A DNA stretch of 13,289 bases from CAYZXK01 sp964482395 (GTDB taxonomy: Bacteria > Planctomycetota > Phycisphaerae > UBA1845 > Fen-1342). Shown here piece after piece: positions 1-7,443 of the stretch (position 1 is the first letter of the stretch; every line of letters begins with the position of its first letter). The translations under genes were made by a program, and so were the position numbers. The DNA is taken from positions 1 through 13,289 of the forward strand of contig CAYZXK010000153.1 in NCBI GenBank assembly GCA_964482395.1, read 5' to 3'. The notes beneath the pieces were generated by a model. It did not search any database and was not told the origin of the DNA. It worked only from the letters and a program-made list of their open reading frames with translations.

Positions 1-515
1 GATCAGGAAGTACATGGGCAGCAGCATGACTTCCCAGAAGATGTAGAACAGGAAGAAGTCCAGGGCGCGAACACGCCCAGCATGCCGGTTTCCAGCAGCA
101 GGAACAGGCAAAAGTACCCGCGGGCGCCGCGGCTGACGTGCCAGTGCTCGAAGTTCCAGCTCCCCAGGCAGGCCAGGAAGGTGATGAGGGTCGTAAGGAG
201 GATTAGCGGCAGGCTCAGACCGTCAAGACCCACGAAGTATTCGATGGCCGACGCGCTGCTGCCCTGACCCAGGCGAATCCAGGTCAGCTTGGTGACTTCA
301 TAGAGTTTGTGACCATACCCGTCCCCGAAGATGCCGGCCTGGCCGATCTCCCACCAGGCGAAGTGCCGTAGCAGGCCCAGCGAGAGCCCCAGGGTCACGG
401 CCGTGGTCAGCACCGCGATCAGCTTGACCATGCGGGTGGTCGGGACGATCAGGCACAGCACGGCCCCGATTACCGGTGCGAAGATGATCCAGTTGAGCAG
501 GTTTCCGTGTTCCAT
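1..515 (-). CDS. nuoM: NADH-quinone oxidoreductase subunit M, 5' part, with a frameshift; runs off the window
   Basis: This is the N-terminal part of NuoM, an antiporter-like proton-pumping subunit of the complex I membrane arm. The start ATG at 515 follows a GGAG five bases upstream. The first two hydrophobic segments (about residues 8-27 and 29-50) and the stretch LDGLSLPLILLTT are typical of the family. Reading is normal up to ETGMLGVF; the frame then turns into a Ser/Cys-rich tail ending at a TGA at position 3. Inserting one base between 67 and 68 restores LDFFLFYIFWEVMLLPMYF up to position 1, which is the expected NuoM sequence including the conserved Glu of the FWEVML motif. So the gene is either truly frameshifted or contains a sequencing or assembly error. 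It lies 76 bp after nuoL and would be followed by nuoN in many clusters, but that lies outside the window. Confidence 0.9.
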
Positions 516-527
516 AAGCGCTCCACC

Positions 528-546
528 GGGTGGGCCTCGCCCACCC
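528..546. repeat. GGGTGGGC-CTC-GCCCACCC palindrome between nuoL and nuoM
   Basis: This is a perfect inverted repeat with 8-bp arms (528-535 and 539-546) and a 3-nt loop in the nuoL-nuoM linker. The same core, GGTGGGC/GCCCACC with a 3-nt spacer, occurs twice more between nuoD and nuoH. A half-copy (GTAGGGTGG on minus) overlaps the nuoL stop codon near 587-596. This resembles a REP-like dispersed palindrome. No poly-U follows on either strand, so it is not a standard terminator. Confidence 0.65.
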
Positions 547-591
547 TCCGCATTTACCAGTCACGCCAATCGACGGCGGTCATGGTCCACC

Positions 592-2784
592 CTACGTCAG
601 TGCCATCCAGAGCACCACCACGGTGAGCCCGCCGGCGGCGAACAGGACGTAATTCCGCACGCGGCCGCTTTGCGGGCGGCGTACCAGGCCGCCCAGGCTC
701 AAGGTGGTGTCGGCCAGCCCGTTGACTGCCCCGTCCACCAGGCCCTGGTCCAGCACGATCCCGCTGAACGCGGACAGCCGCTCGGTGATCCGGGCCGACA
801 GGTTCACCAGACCGTCGACCACGTAATTGTCAAACGCGTAGCTGATCCTCTTGAGGGCGTGCACCCCGCCCACCAGCATGGCCCCGTATAGCTCGTCGAA
901 GTAGAACTTATGTACCAACAGCGTGTGCAGCGGCCGCAGGGCGGCGGCGATCCGGCTGGCCAACTCCAGTCCGCGCCGGTAGATCAGTCCCGCGACCACA
1001 AAGCCCACCGCGAAGGCGAAGCCGACCGCCGGCACCAGTGCTCGATGCGCCGCATGGTCGATCGCGGCCCGGCTGCCTTCCGTCGTTGCAGTTTGGCCGT
1101 CAAAGACGGCAGTCAGAAAAGGCGCCGGGGCGGCCTGAGCCACCATCGGGCGGAACAGCAGGTAGCTGGAGACCACGGTCCCGATGGCCAGTGCCACCAA
1201 TGGCAGATACATCAGCGGCGACTCGTGGGCGTGCTCGTACACGTGGTGGTCGCGTGGCCGGCCCATGAAGGTCAGCCACCAGGCCCGCATCATGTAGAAG
1301 GGCGTCACGTAGGCAATTGCGACCGGAATCCAGAACAGCCACGAAGGCAGGTGCCGCGCCGGCTCGTGCGGCGTATGAGCCCCGAGCGCCAGCGAGGGGT
1401 CGGCGGCCGCGTGAACTTGCTGGCCCGCCGCTTCTGCTCCGGCTTCTGATACGCCGGCGTGCTCGGCCCCGTACACCCGATGCCAGGCCACCGCGAGAAT
1501 CTCATCCTTGCTGAAGAATCCGCCCAGCCCGAGGTGGGTCATGGGGATGCCGGCGCCGGCGATGGCCAGCACGCCGACCAGGAAGGTGCCGCAGGTGACG
1601 GGCATTTTCCGCCACAGGCCGCCCAGCTTGCGCAGGTCCTGCTCATGGTGGCAGCCCTCGATCACCTGGCCGGAGCCGAGGAACATCAGGGCTTTGAAGA
1701 ACGCGTGGGTCAGCAGGTGGAACAAAGCCCCGATCCAGGCCCCGACCCCCATGCCCAGCATCATGTAGCCGAGCTGGCTGATCGTGCTGTAAGCCAGCAC
1801 GCGCTTGATATCGGTCTGGACGATCGCGACCAGGGCCGCGATGGTCAGCGTAATGCAGCCGATCACCGCGACGAAGAGCTGGGCGGCCGGCGTCAACAAT
1901 ACGAAGATGCGGGCGGTCAGGTAGACGCCGGCGGCGACCATGGTGGCCGCGTGGATCAGGGCCGAGACTGGAGTCGGGCCTTCCATCGCGTCCGGCAGCC
2001 ACACGTGCAGCGGGAATTGGGCCGATTTGCCGATCGCGCCGCAGAACAGCAACACGCCCATCCAGGTTGCCAGGCTGACGCCCAGGAAGCTGCGGCTGAA
2101 CAGCTCACCGCCGGTCTGCCACTGGTGGTGGAAGTTCCGGGCCGCCCCGGCCAGCGAGAGGTCGCCCAGGAACAGGAACACCACACCCAGGCCGATGATG
2201 AAGCCGAAGTCGCCCACCCGATTGGTCACGAAAGCCTTGATGCCGGCATCCGAGGCGCTCTTCTTGTGGAAGTAGTAGCCGATCAGCAGATACGAGCACA
2301 GCCCGACCAGCTCCCAGGCGATGAAGAGCAGCAGCAGGCTGTCGGCGACCACCAGCAGGAGCATGCTGAAGCAGAACAGCGAGAGGTAGGCGAAGAAGCG
2401 GTGGAACTTGCTGATCCCGTCGATCTGGTCGCTGGTGCCGGCCATGTAGCCCAGGCTGAACACGAAGATGCAGGTGCTGACCAGCGCCACCATGAAAAAC
2501 ATGATCAGGGTCAGGCTGTCCAGGTTGATTCCCAGCGTGATCGGCACGGTCCCCAGCGTGGCCCATAGGTAGGGTCCGGTGCGGGCGGCCTGCCGGCCGG
2601 CCTCGTCCATCCCGTGCCACTGCACCAGGGCGACGGCCGCCAGGACGGTGCTGGTGGCGATAGCCAGCACTGCTACCCAACCGGCCAGCGGCTTACCCAG
2701 CCGCGATCCCAGCAGGGCCAAAAGCACAAAGCTCGCCAGGGGGATCAGGACGCCGCTAATCAGAAGCAATTCAATCTGCGACAT
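592..2784 (-). CDS. nuoL: NADH-quinone oxidoreductase subunit L
   Basis: This is the distal antiporter-like subunit of complex I, which pumps protons in the membrane arm. The protein has 730 residues and many membrane segments. The proton-antiporter core is clear: the key Glu158 is in FIAWELVGLCSYLLIGYY, Lys253 in GAIGKSAQFPLHVWLPDAM, and a GPTPVSALIHAATMVAAGVYL block follows at about 269-289. A loop rich in Ala, Gly and His at about residues 435-475 interrupts the second half. The C-terminal 150 residues fit the long lateral helix and final anchor that distinguish NuoL from NuoM and NuoN. The ATG at 2784 has only a weak AGG seven bases upstream. The TAG stop lies inside a GTAGGGTGG half-palindrome. 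nuoK precedes it by 116 bp with two hairpins between them; nuoM follows. Confidence 0.97.
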   Translation of the reverse strand: MSQIELLLISGVLIPLASFVLLALLGSRLGKPLAGWVAVLAIATSTVLAAVALVQWHGMDEAGRQAARTGPYLWATLGTVPITLGINLDSLTLIMFFMVALVSTCIFVFSLGYMAGTSDQIDGISKFHRFFAYLSLFCFSMLLLVVADSLLLLFIAWELVGLCSYLLIGYYFHKKSASDAGIKAFVTNRVGDFGFIIGLGVVFLFLGDLSLAGAARNFHHQWQTGGELFSRSFLGVSLATWMGVLLFCGAIGKSAQFPLHVWLPDAMEGPTPVSALIHAATMVAAGVYLTARIFVLLTPAAQLFVAVIGCITLTIAALVAIVQTDIKRVLAYSTISQLGYMMLGMGVGAWIGALFHLLTHAFFKALMFLGSGQVIEGCHHEQDLRKLGGLWRKMPVTCGTFLVGVLAIAGAGIPMTHLGLGGFFSKDEILAVAWHRVYGAEHAGVSEAGAEAAGQQVHAAADPSLALGAHTPHEPARHLPSWLFWIPVAIAYVTPFYMMRAWWLTFMGRPRDHHVYEHAHESPLMYLPLVALAIGTVVSSYLLFRPMVAQAAPAPFLTAVFDGQTATTEGSRAAIDHAAHRALVPAVGFAFAVGFVVAGLIYRRGLELASRIAAALRPLHTLLVHKFYFDELYGAMLVGGVHALKRISYAFDNYVVDGLVNLSARITERLSAFSGIVLDQGLVDGAVNGLADTTLSLGGLVRRPQSGRVRNYVLFAAGGLTVVVLWMALT

Positions 2785-2850
2785 CTTGTTGCCTGTTGTG
2801 CCGGACGATTCGCCGGGCGCTGTCGTTCAACGGTCCGCTCTCGCAGCGAC

Positions 2851-2899
2851 CGCCGGAGTCCAATCCGGCGCCTGAGGGGCCGAGATAGGAATCTCGGCC
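2851..2899 (-). other. two tandem hairpins in the nuoK-nuoL linker
   Basis: Two perfect inverted repeats sit side by side just after the nuoK stop. One has 9-bp arms, GGCCGAGAT at 2878-2886 and ATCTCGGCC at 2891-2899, with a 4-nt loop (UCCU in the nuo transcript). The other has 7-bp arms, CGCCGGA at 2851-2857 and TCCGGCG at 2864-2870, with a 6-nt loop. Neither is followed by a U-tract. They are more likely mRNA stability or processing structures that separate the upstream genes from nuoL and nuoM than full terminators. Confidence 0.55.
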
Positions 2900-2900
2900 G

Positions 2901-3212
2901 CTACCCGCGCAGTTTGTCGCCCGCGTCCGCGTCAATCGTGGCCAGGCTCCGGTAGTAGTTCACGAAGATCGCGATGGCGATCGCGGCTTCCGCAGCCGCC
3001 AGCAGGATCACGAACAGCGTTACAATCTGGCCGTCGAGGCGCCCGATCGCGTAGCGCGACAGGGCGACGAAGTTCAGGCCGGCGGCGTTCAGCACGAGTT
3101 CGGCCCCGATCAGGATGCCCACTGCGTTCCGCTTGGTGGCCATGACCGCCAGGCCGCAGCAGAACATGATCGCGGCCAGCACCAGGTAGTGAGACAAGCC
3201 GACGGTCAACAT
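2901..3212 (-). CDS. nuoK: NADH-quinone oxidoreductase subunit K
   Basis: This is a small three-helix membrane subunit of complex I, 103 residues long, the usual family length. The two conserved acidic residues of the proton path are visible: Glu38 in GAELVLNAAGLNFV and Glu75 in LAAAEAAIAIAIF, matching Glu36 and Glu72 of E. coli NuoK. The start ATG at 3212 overlaps the end of nuoJ by seven bases; the overlapping bases ATGTTGA give both the nuoK start and the nuoJ stop, so the two genes are probably translationally coupled. Two hairpins follow the TAG stop, before nuoL. Confidence 0.97.
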   Translation of the reverse strand: MLTVGLSHYLVLAAIMFCCGLAVMATKRNAVGILIGAELVLNAAGLNFVALSRYAIGRLDGQIVTLFVILLAAAEAAIAIAIFVNYYRSLATIDADAGDKLRG

Positions 3213-3832
3213 TTCTTGGCACCTTGTCGCAGCGGGGCCGCCAGATAGGCCGCCCCGACCATCACCGCCAGCAGCAGCACGCTGGCCAGCTCGAACGGCA
3301 GCAGGTAATCGGTCAGCAACGCTTGCCCGATTTCTCGGACGCTGTAGGCGGTCGGTGGCGGCGCTGCCGGCCAGGTGGTCTGAAGCAGGATGGCGACCAG
3401 ACCGACCAGCAGGGCGGCACAGACCAGCCAGGCCAGGGCGGTCTCGCCTGGTCGCGGACGCAGCTTCTGGCCGTATACCCGGCTGGTGAGCATTACGCCG
3501 AAGACGATCACGACCAGTGTCCCGCCGGCGTAGACGATCAACTGGATGACGCCCAGGAAGTTCGCGGCCATCAGGAAGTACAGGAGTGCGACGGCCGCCA
3601 GCGCTGCGAGCAGGCAGAGTGCCATGCGGACGATGTTGGTGGCGATTACGCAGCCCAGGGCAGCCAGGGTAGCCGCGGCGGCCAGGACGTAAAACGCGAC
3701 CGCGTTTCCCGGGGTGGCTGATGGGTCAGCTCCGGGCGGGTCGGCGGTCGGCTGCCCTAGAGCGACGGCGGTACAGGCCAGGATCGCAAACACCGCCGGC
3801 AGGAGTTTGAGCCTACTTGCAACCTTGGTCAC
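3206..3832 (-). CDS. nuoJ: NADH-quinone oxidoreductase subunit J with a signal-peptide-like N-terminus
   Basis: This membrane subunit of complex I has 208 residues. The family core is seen in NFLGVIQLIVYAGGTLVVIV (about 91-110), which carries the pi-bulge region of transmembrane helix 3, and in the last helix around ELASVLLLAVMVGAAYLA (about 181-198). The GTG start at 3832 is supported by GGGAGG at 3842-3847, nine bases upstream. What is odd is the first 43 residues: a basic start, a hydrophobic stretch LPAVFAILACTAVALG, then a Pro/Asp/Ala linker before the first canonical helix. This looks like a cleavable signal peptide or an extra helix that standard NuoJ lacks. nuoH lies 19 bp upstream; nuoK overlaps the 3' end. 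Confidence 0.93.
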   Translation of the reverse strand: MTKVASRLKLLPAVFAILACTAVALGQPTADPPGADPSATPGNAVAFYVLAAAATLAALGCVIATNIVRMALCLLAALAAVALLYFLMAANFLGVIQLIVYAGGTLVVIVFGVMLTSRVYGQKLRPRPGETALAWLVCAALLVGLVAILLQTTWPAAPPPTAYSVREIGQALLTDYLLPFELASVLLLAVMVGAAYLAAPLRQGAKKC

Positions 3833-3851
3833 CGGTTGTTGCCTCCCGAGA

Positions 3852-5522
3852 TCAGGCTCCGGGCAGATGGTCGACGGCCAGCTCGCCGACCAGCCGCCGA
3901 CGGTTCAGGTACCCATAGGCGATGATTCCGACGGTCGTCAGCAGCGTGAGCAGACCGATCGCCGTCAGGATTACGTTCACGATCCAAGCCAGGCGGCCGC
4001 CGGGCGAAACCAGCAGCTCCCAGACCGCATTGCCCAGCAGTGCGATCATGGCCAGCGGTAGCATCACCTGTACGCAGGCATGCATGACCTGGTCCAGCCG
4101 GATACGCGGCAAGGTCCAGCGCAGCCAGAGCTGCACGTAGAACAGACAGAAGCCTTTGAACACGAACCACAGCGGCCCGCCGAAGAGGACGCCGTGCAAC
4201 GCCCGTTGCCAAAGAGGTCCCTGACGCCAGGGCTCACCCCAATGGGCCGGGAGCGGCGAATGCCAGGCCCCGAAGAACAGGATGACTCCCAGGGCGGCGA
4301 CCGCGAACATCTCGGCGTATTCGGCGAAGAAGAACAGGGCCCAGCGGAATCCGCTGTATTCGGTGAGGTAGCCGGCGACCAGCTCGCTTTCCGCCTCCGG
4401 TAGATCGAACGGTGCCCGCTTGCACTCTGCCAGCGTGGCGGTGAAGAACAGGATGGCCGCCGCCAGCAGGAAGGGGTTCTGGAAGGCCAGCCAGGTGTGG
4501 AAGCCGCCGGCCTGAAGCTGGCCGATGGTAGTCAGCCGCAGGGTGCCGGCGGACATGACCGGGATGAGCAGGCAGAAGCCGAGCGGGATTTCGTAGGAGA
4601 TCATCTGGCAGGCTTCGCGCATGGCTCCCAGGGTGCTCCATTTGTTGTTGGAGGCCCAGCCGGCCAGCAACACGCCCAGCACGCCGACGGCCAGCATCGC
4701 GAACACGAACAGCAGGCCCACGTCCAGATCGCGACCGACCCATGCCGCGCTGAACGGCAGGGCTACAAACAACACCACCGCTGGCGGCCAGGAGACGTAG
4801 ACGGCCAGCCGGTAAAGCACGCGGTCGGCTCCGGCCAGGAATACGTCCTCCTTCTGGATCAGCTTGAGGCCGTCGGCCATGGACTGAGCCCAGCCGTGCC
4901 AGCCGCCGACGCGCATCGGTCCCAGCCGGCTCTGCATCCGGCCGGCGACTTTCCGTTCCCACCAGATTCCGAACGCGCCGACAATAGAGACGAAGCCCAG
5001 CACGCCCAGGGCGGCCAGTACGTCGCGGGTGAGCCGGAATTGGAGCGGCCAGAGGACGTAGGCGCTCAGGGCGGCCCAGCCGCGGCCGGTGGCCGGAGCG
5101 CCGGTCAGATGCGCTTCGATTTCGGCCGCCGCGAGGAATGGGGTTCCCGGATTGTCTGACTGTGCCCGGAGAGCGTCGACCCGCTGGTACAGCAGGCTGG
5201 GTGCCCAGGCAAGCAAGATGATGCCGACCAGACTCACGATGAAGATCGGGAAGGCCATCCGGAGCAGAATCCGGCCGACCAGGTGGCTGAATTGGATCGC
5301 CACGGCGGCGCCGAGGCAGCAGAGGGCCAGAAGCAGGGCGGTTGCGGTAGCCAGTGTGGACAACAGATACGGGACGCCGGTCAGCCGAGTGGCAAGCACC
5401 CACAGCAAGGCGGTGAGGATCGCGAGTAGCACCGCGATTGCCAGGAAGGCGCGGACGGCGCGTGGTTTGGCGTCTGGGGACCAGCGGGATCGGAGGGCGT
5501 CCTCAGCGGTGAATCGGGTCAT
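3852..5522 (-). CDS. nuoH: NADH-quinone oxidoreductase subunit H with a long N-terminal extension
   Basis: This is the membrane subunit that forms the quinone chamber and joins the two arms of complex I. It has 556 residues against roughly 330 in E. coli. The family core begins near residue 165: WWERKVAGRMQSRLGPMRVG (187-206), then LIQKEDV, then GWASNNKWSTLGAMREACQM with SYEIPLG, then RAPFDLPEAESELVAGYLTE and SGFRWALFFFAEYAEM, all containing the charged residues expected of NuoH. About 150 residues precede this, with three hydrophobic segments (roughly 24-45, 51-78 and 88-112) and a soluble linker, so the protein appears to have extra transmembrane helices. The ATG at 5522 has a poor ribosome-binding site (AAGAG close by); two palindromes sit between it and nuoD. 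nuoJ follows after 19 bp. Confidence 0.95.
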   Translation of the reverse strand: MTRFTAEDALRSRWSPDAKPRAVRAFLAIAVLLAILTALLWVLATRLTGVPYLLSTLATATALLLALCCLGAAVAIQFSHLVGRILLRMAFPIFIVSLVGIILLAWAPSLLYQRVDALRAQSDNPGTPFLAAAEIEAHLTGAPATGRGWAALSAYVLWPLQFRLTRDVLAALGVLGFVSIVGAFGIWWERKVAGRMQSRLGPMRVGGWHGWAQSMADGLKLIQKEDVFLAGADRVLYRLAVYVSWPPAVVLFVALPFSAAWVGRDLDVGLLFVFAMLAVGVLGVLLAGWASNNKWSTLGAMREACQMISYEIPLGFCLLIPVMSAGTLRLTTIGQLQAGGFHTWLAFQNPFLLAAAILFFTATLAECKRAPFDLPEAESELVAGYLTEYSGFRWALFFFAEYAEMFAVAALGVILFFGAWHSPLPAHWGEPWRQGPLWQRALHGVLFGGPLWFVFKGFCLFYVQLWLRWTLPRIRLDQVMHACVQVMLPLAMIALLGNAVWELLVSPGGRLAWIVNVILTAIGLLTLLTTVGIIAYGYLNRRRLVGELAVDHLPGA

Positions 5523-5531
5523 ACTCTTGTA

Positions 5532-5584
5532 GGGCGGGCACCGCCCACCGTTTCTCTCACGCGGGGTGGGCGTTGCCCACCGCG
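5532..5584. repeat. two GGTGGGC/GCCCACC palindromes between nuoD and nuoH
   Basis: Copy one has arms 5533-5539 and 5543-5549 with a 3-nt loop. Its single mismatch becomes a U-G wobble in the minus-strand transcript, so the RNA hairpin is kept. Copy two has perfect 7-bp arms at 5565-5571 and 5575-5581, also with a 3-nt loop, and flanking CGC/GCG that can extend the stem past a bulge. Both share their core with the palindrome at 528-546. They fill most of the 66-bp linker upstream of nuoH. They read as a REP-like repeat family, not as terminators. Confidence 0.65.
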
Positions 5585-5588
5585 TCTC

Positions 5589-6788
5589 CTACCGGTCTAC
5601 CTCTCCCATGACGACATCGATGCTCCCGATGATGGCCGCGATGTCGGCCACCAGCACTTGGCGGCAGACCAGCGGGGCGATTGACAGATTGCAGAATGAC
5701 GGACCGCGGATTTTCACGCGTCGCGGCACCGCCTGTCCATCGCCGACCACCAGGAATCCGATCTGCCCGCGGGCACCTTCGGTTTCGACGTAGACCTCGC
5801 CGGCCGGCAGCTTGAGCACTCGCGGCACTTTCGCGCGTACCGGCCCGGCGGGCAGTTGCTCCAAGCATTGCCGGATGATCCTCACCGACTGCTTCATTTC
5901 CTGCATGCGGACGAAGTAGCGGTTCCAGGAGTCGCCGACCACCACCTCCCGCGGAATGCCGTCGGAGCCGCCCGCCAGGCCGACCGGGATGTCGAACTCG
6001 AAGCGGTCGTAGATTTCGTAGGGCACGCACTTGCGCAGGTCCCATTTCACGCCGCTGCCACGCAGGCAGGGGCCGGTCAGGCCGTAAGCGATGGCGTCGG
6101 CCGCCGAGATGACGCCCACGCCGGCGGTGCGCTTCACGAAGATCTGGTTGAAGCTGAGCAGGTCGTTGTACTCGTCGATCTTCGGCTCGAAGTAGTCCAG
6201 GAAGCGTGTGCAGCGTTCGACCCAGCCGTCGGGAATATCCTGCGTGACGCCGCCGATCGACAGGTAGCTGTAAGTCAGCCGGGCGCCGCAGGCCTGCTCG
6301 AACAAGTCCAGGATGTACTCGCGCTCGCGGAATCCGTAAAGAAACGGCGTAAACGCCCCCATGTCCAGGCCGTAGGAGCCGAAGGAGACCAGGTGCGACG
6401 CGATCCGGTTCAGCTCGCACATGATCACCCGCAGGTAGCGGGCCCGCTCGGGCACTTCCATTCCGACCAGCTTCTCGATGGCCAGCGAGTACGCGTGGTT
6501 GTTGTTCATCGCCGCCAGGTAGTCCAGCCGATCCGTAATCGGAATGAACTGCACCGGCGTGAGATTCTCCCCCAGCTTTTCGGCACAGCGATGCAGGTAG
6601 CCGATGTGCGGCGTACATTCCAGCACCAGCTCGCCGTCGGTCCGCAGCATCAGTCGGAGCACGCCGTGCGTGGAGGGGTGCTGCGGCCCCATATTGATCA
6701 GCATTTCCTCGGTGCGGATCTCGCCCGGCCCGACGCGGTCGGCGTCGGCGAGCGGCTCCGGCGGGCTGGAGAGAACCGGGTCTACCAT
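5589..6788 (-). CDS. nuoD: NADH-quinone oxidoreductase subunit D (49 kDa type)
   Basis: This peripheral-arm subunit holds the quinone-binding cavity with NuoB. From the ATG at 6788 it has 399 residues, the usual size for a stand-alone NuoD. The motif NMGPQHPSTHGVLRL is at about 32-46, with His37 and His41 in the loop that contacts quinone; further family blocks are HIGYLHRCAEKL, ITDRLDYLAAMNNNHAYSLA, ELNRIASHLV and the C-terminal GSIDVVMGEVDR. The frame is open upstream to an ATG at 6857, but that extra peptide is simply the translation of the GATAAGGT repeat, so I prefer 6788. A GGAG lies 12 bases before it, rather far. The TAG stop abuts the palindromes that lead into nuoH. Confidence 0.96.
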   Translation of the reverse strand: MVDPVLSSPPEPLADADRVGPGEIRTEEMLINMGPQHPSTHGVLRLMLRTDGELVLECTPHIGYLHRCAEKLGENLTPVQFIPITDRLDYLAAMNNNHAYSLAIEKLVGMEVPERARYLRVIMCELNRIASHLVSFGSYGLDMGAFTPFLYGFREREYILDLFEQACGARLTYSYLSIGGVTQDIPDGWVERCTRFLDYFEPKIDEYNDLLSFNQIFVKRTAGVGVISAADAIAYGLTGPCLRGSGVKWDLRKCVPYEIYDRFEFDIPVGLAGGSDGIPREVVVGDSWNRYFVRMQEMKQSVRIIRQCLEQLPAGPVRAKVPRVLKLPAGEVYVETEGARGQIGFLVVGDGQAVPRRVKIRGPSFCNLSIAPLVCRQVLVADIAAIIGSIDVVMGEVDR

Positions 6789-6822
6789 TGGCAGACGAAG
6801 CTCCAAGAAACAGTAATAAGTT

Positions 6823-6912
6823 GATAAGGTGATAAGGTGATAAAGGGGGAGGACCACAGACTTGCCCCGACGCGCCGTGATCGACCGATTCTTATCACTT
6901 TGTCACCTTATC
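6823..6912. repeat. GATAAGGT tandem units forming a 22-bp inverted repeat across the nuoC-nuoD junction
   Basis: On plus, 6823-6844 is two exact GATAAGGT octamers and a third variant unit. The reverse complement of 6891-6912 matches it at 19 of 22 positions, with 46 bp between the arms. The far arm contains the last codons and the TGA stop of nuoC (DKVTK and stop), so the repeat has replaced or supplied the nuoC end. In the nuo mRNA the arms could pair into a long hairpin just upstream of nuoD. Confidence 0.7.
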
Positions 6913-7437
6913 GCCGCTGCTGGCCTCTGCGGTTGCTGCCGGAATGCCCTGGTATTCTTTGGGGAACTCATAGTCTTTGCGTAACGGATGGCCCGCCCAG
7001 TCGTCGGGGCAGAGAATCCGCCGCGGGTCCGGATGCTGGTCGAACTCCACCCCGAGCAGGTCGTACGCCTCGCGCTCGTGCCAGTTGGCGGTCGGCCAGA
7101 TGTCCGCGACCGACCGCACGCGCCCGCCGTCGCGCGGCACCCGCACCCGCACGGCGAAACTGCCGCAGTTCTCCCAAAGGCCCGGACCGGCGGGCGGTCG
7201 CAGCGAGATCAGGTCGTAGACCAGCTCGATCTGCGGCTCGGGGTGCAGGTCCACAGCGCTGATCAGCCGGAGCATGTTCATGGCCAGTCGCGGATCGTCT
7301 CGCAAAAACCGAGCAATCTGGGGCCAGGCCTGCGCCGTCACGGTCACCGAGGGGTGCAGCCCGTCGCTCATATCGGCGATGACCGCGTCGGGGAACTGGT
7401 TCTTGAGTAGCTCGGCGATCTCCTTCGGCGTCGGCAT
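6895..7437 (-). CDS. nuoC: NADH-quinone oxidoreductase subunit C (30 kDa type)
   Basis: This peripheral-arm subunit is a scaffold beside NuoB and NuoD. It has 180 residues and is not fused to NuoD, unlike in E. coli. The family signature lies at residues 113-165: DIWPTANWHEREAYDLLGVE, then DPRRILCPDDW, then GHPLRKDYEFPKEYQGI. Its N-terminal half carries the usual alpha/beta fold pattern with MLRLISAVDL and IELVYDLISL. The ATG at 7437 is six bases after the nuoB stop. The very C-terminal codons fall inside the GATAAGGT inverted repeat, so the last five residues are probably recent and not functional. Confidence 0.96.
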   Translation of the reverse strand: MPTPKEIAELLKNQFPDAVIADMSDGLHPSVTVTAQAWPQIARFLRDDPRLAMNMLRLISAVDLHPEPQIELVYDLISLRPPAGPGLWENCGSFAVRVRVPRDGGRVRSVADIWPTANWHEREAYDLLGVEFDQHPDPRRILCPDDWAGHPLRKDYEFPKEYQGIPAATAEASSGDKVTK

Positions 7438-7443
7438 CCGCGA

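Noticed and set aside
1459..2568. 369-residue open frame on plus
   Set aside because: It lies opposite nuoL and is rich in Gln, His, Asp and Glu, which is the reverse image of a membrane protein. NuoL motifs are unambiguous.
4234..5403. 389-residue open frame on minus inside nuoH
   Set aside because: It is a shifted-frame reading of nuoH, rich in Arg and Pro, with no recognisable protein.
5557..6824. Long frames opposite and out of frame with nuoD (5557-6618 minus, 5856-6824 plus)
   Set aside because: NuoD is complete and canonical; these are composition artefacts.
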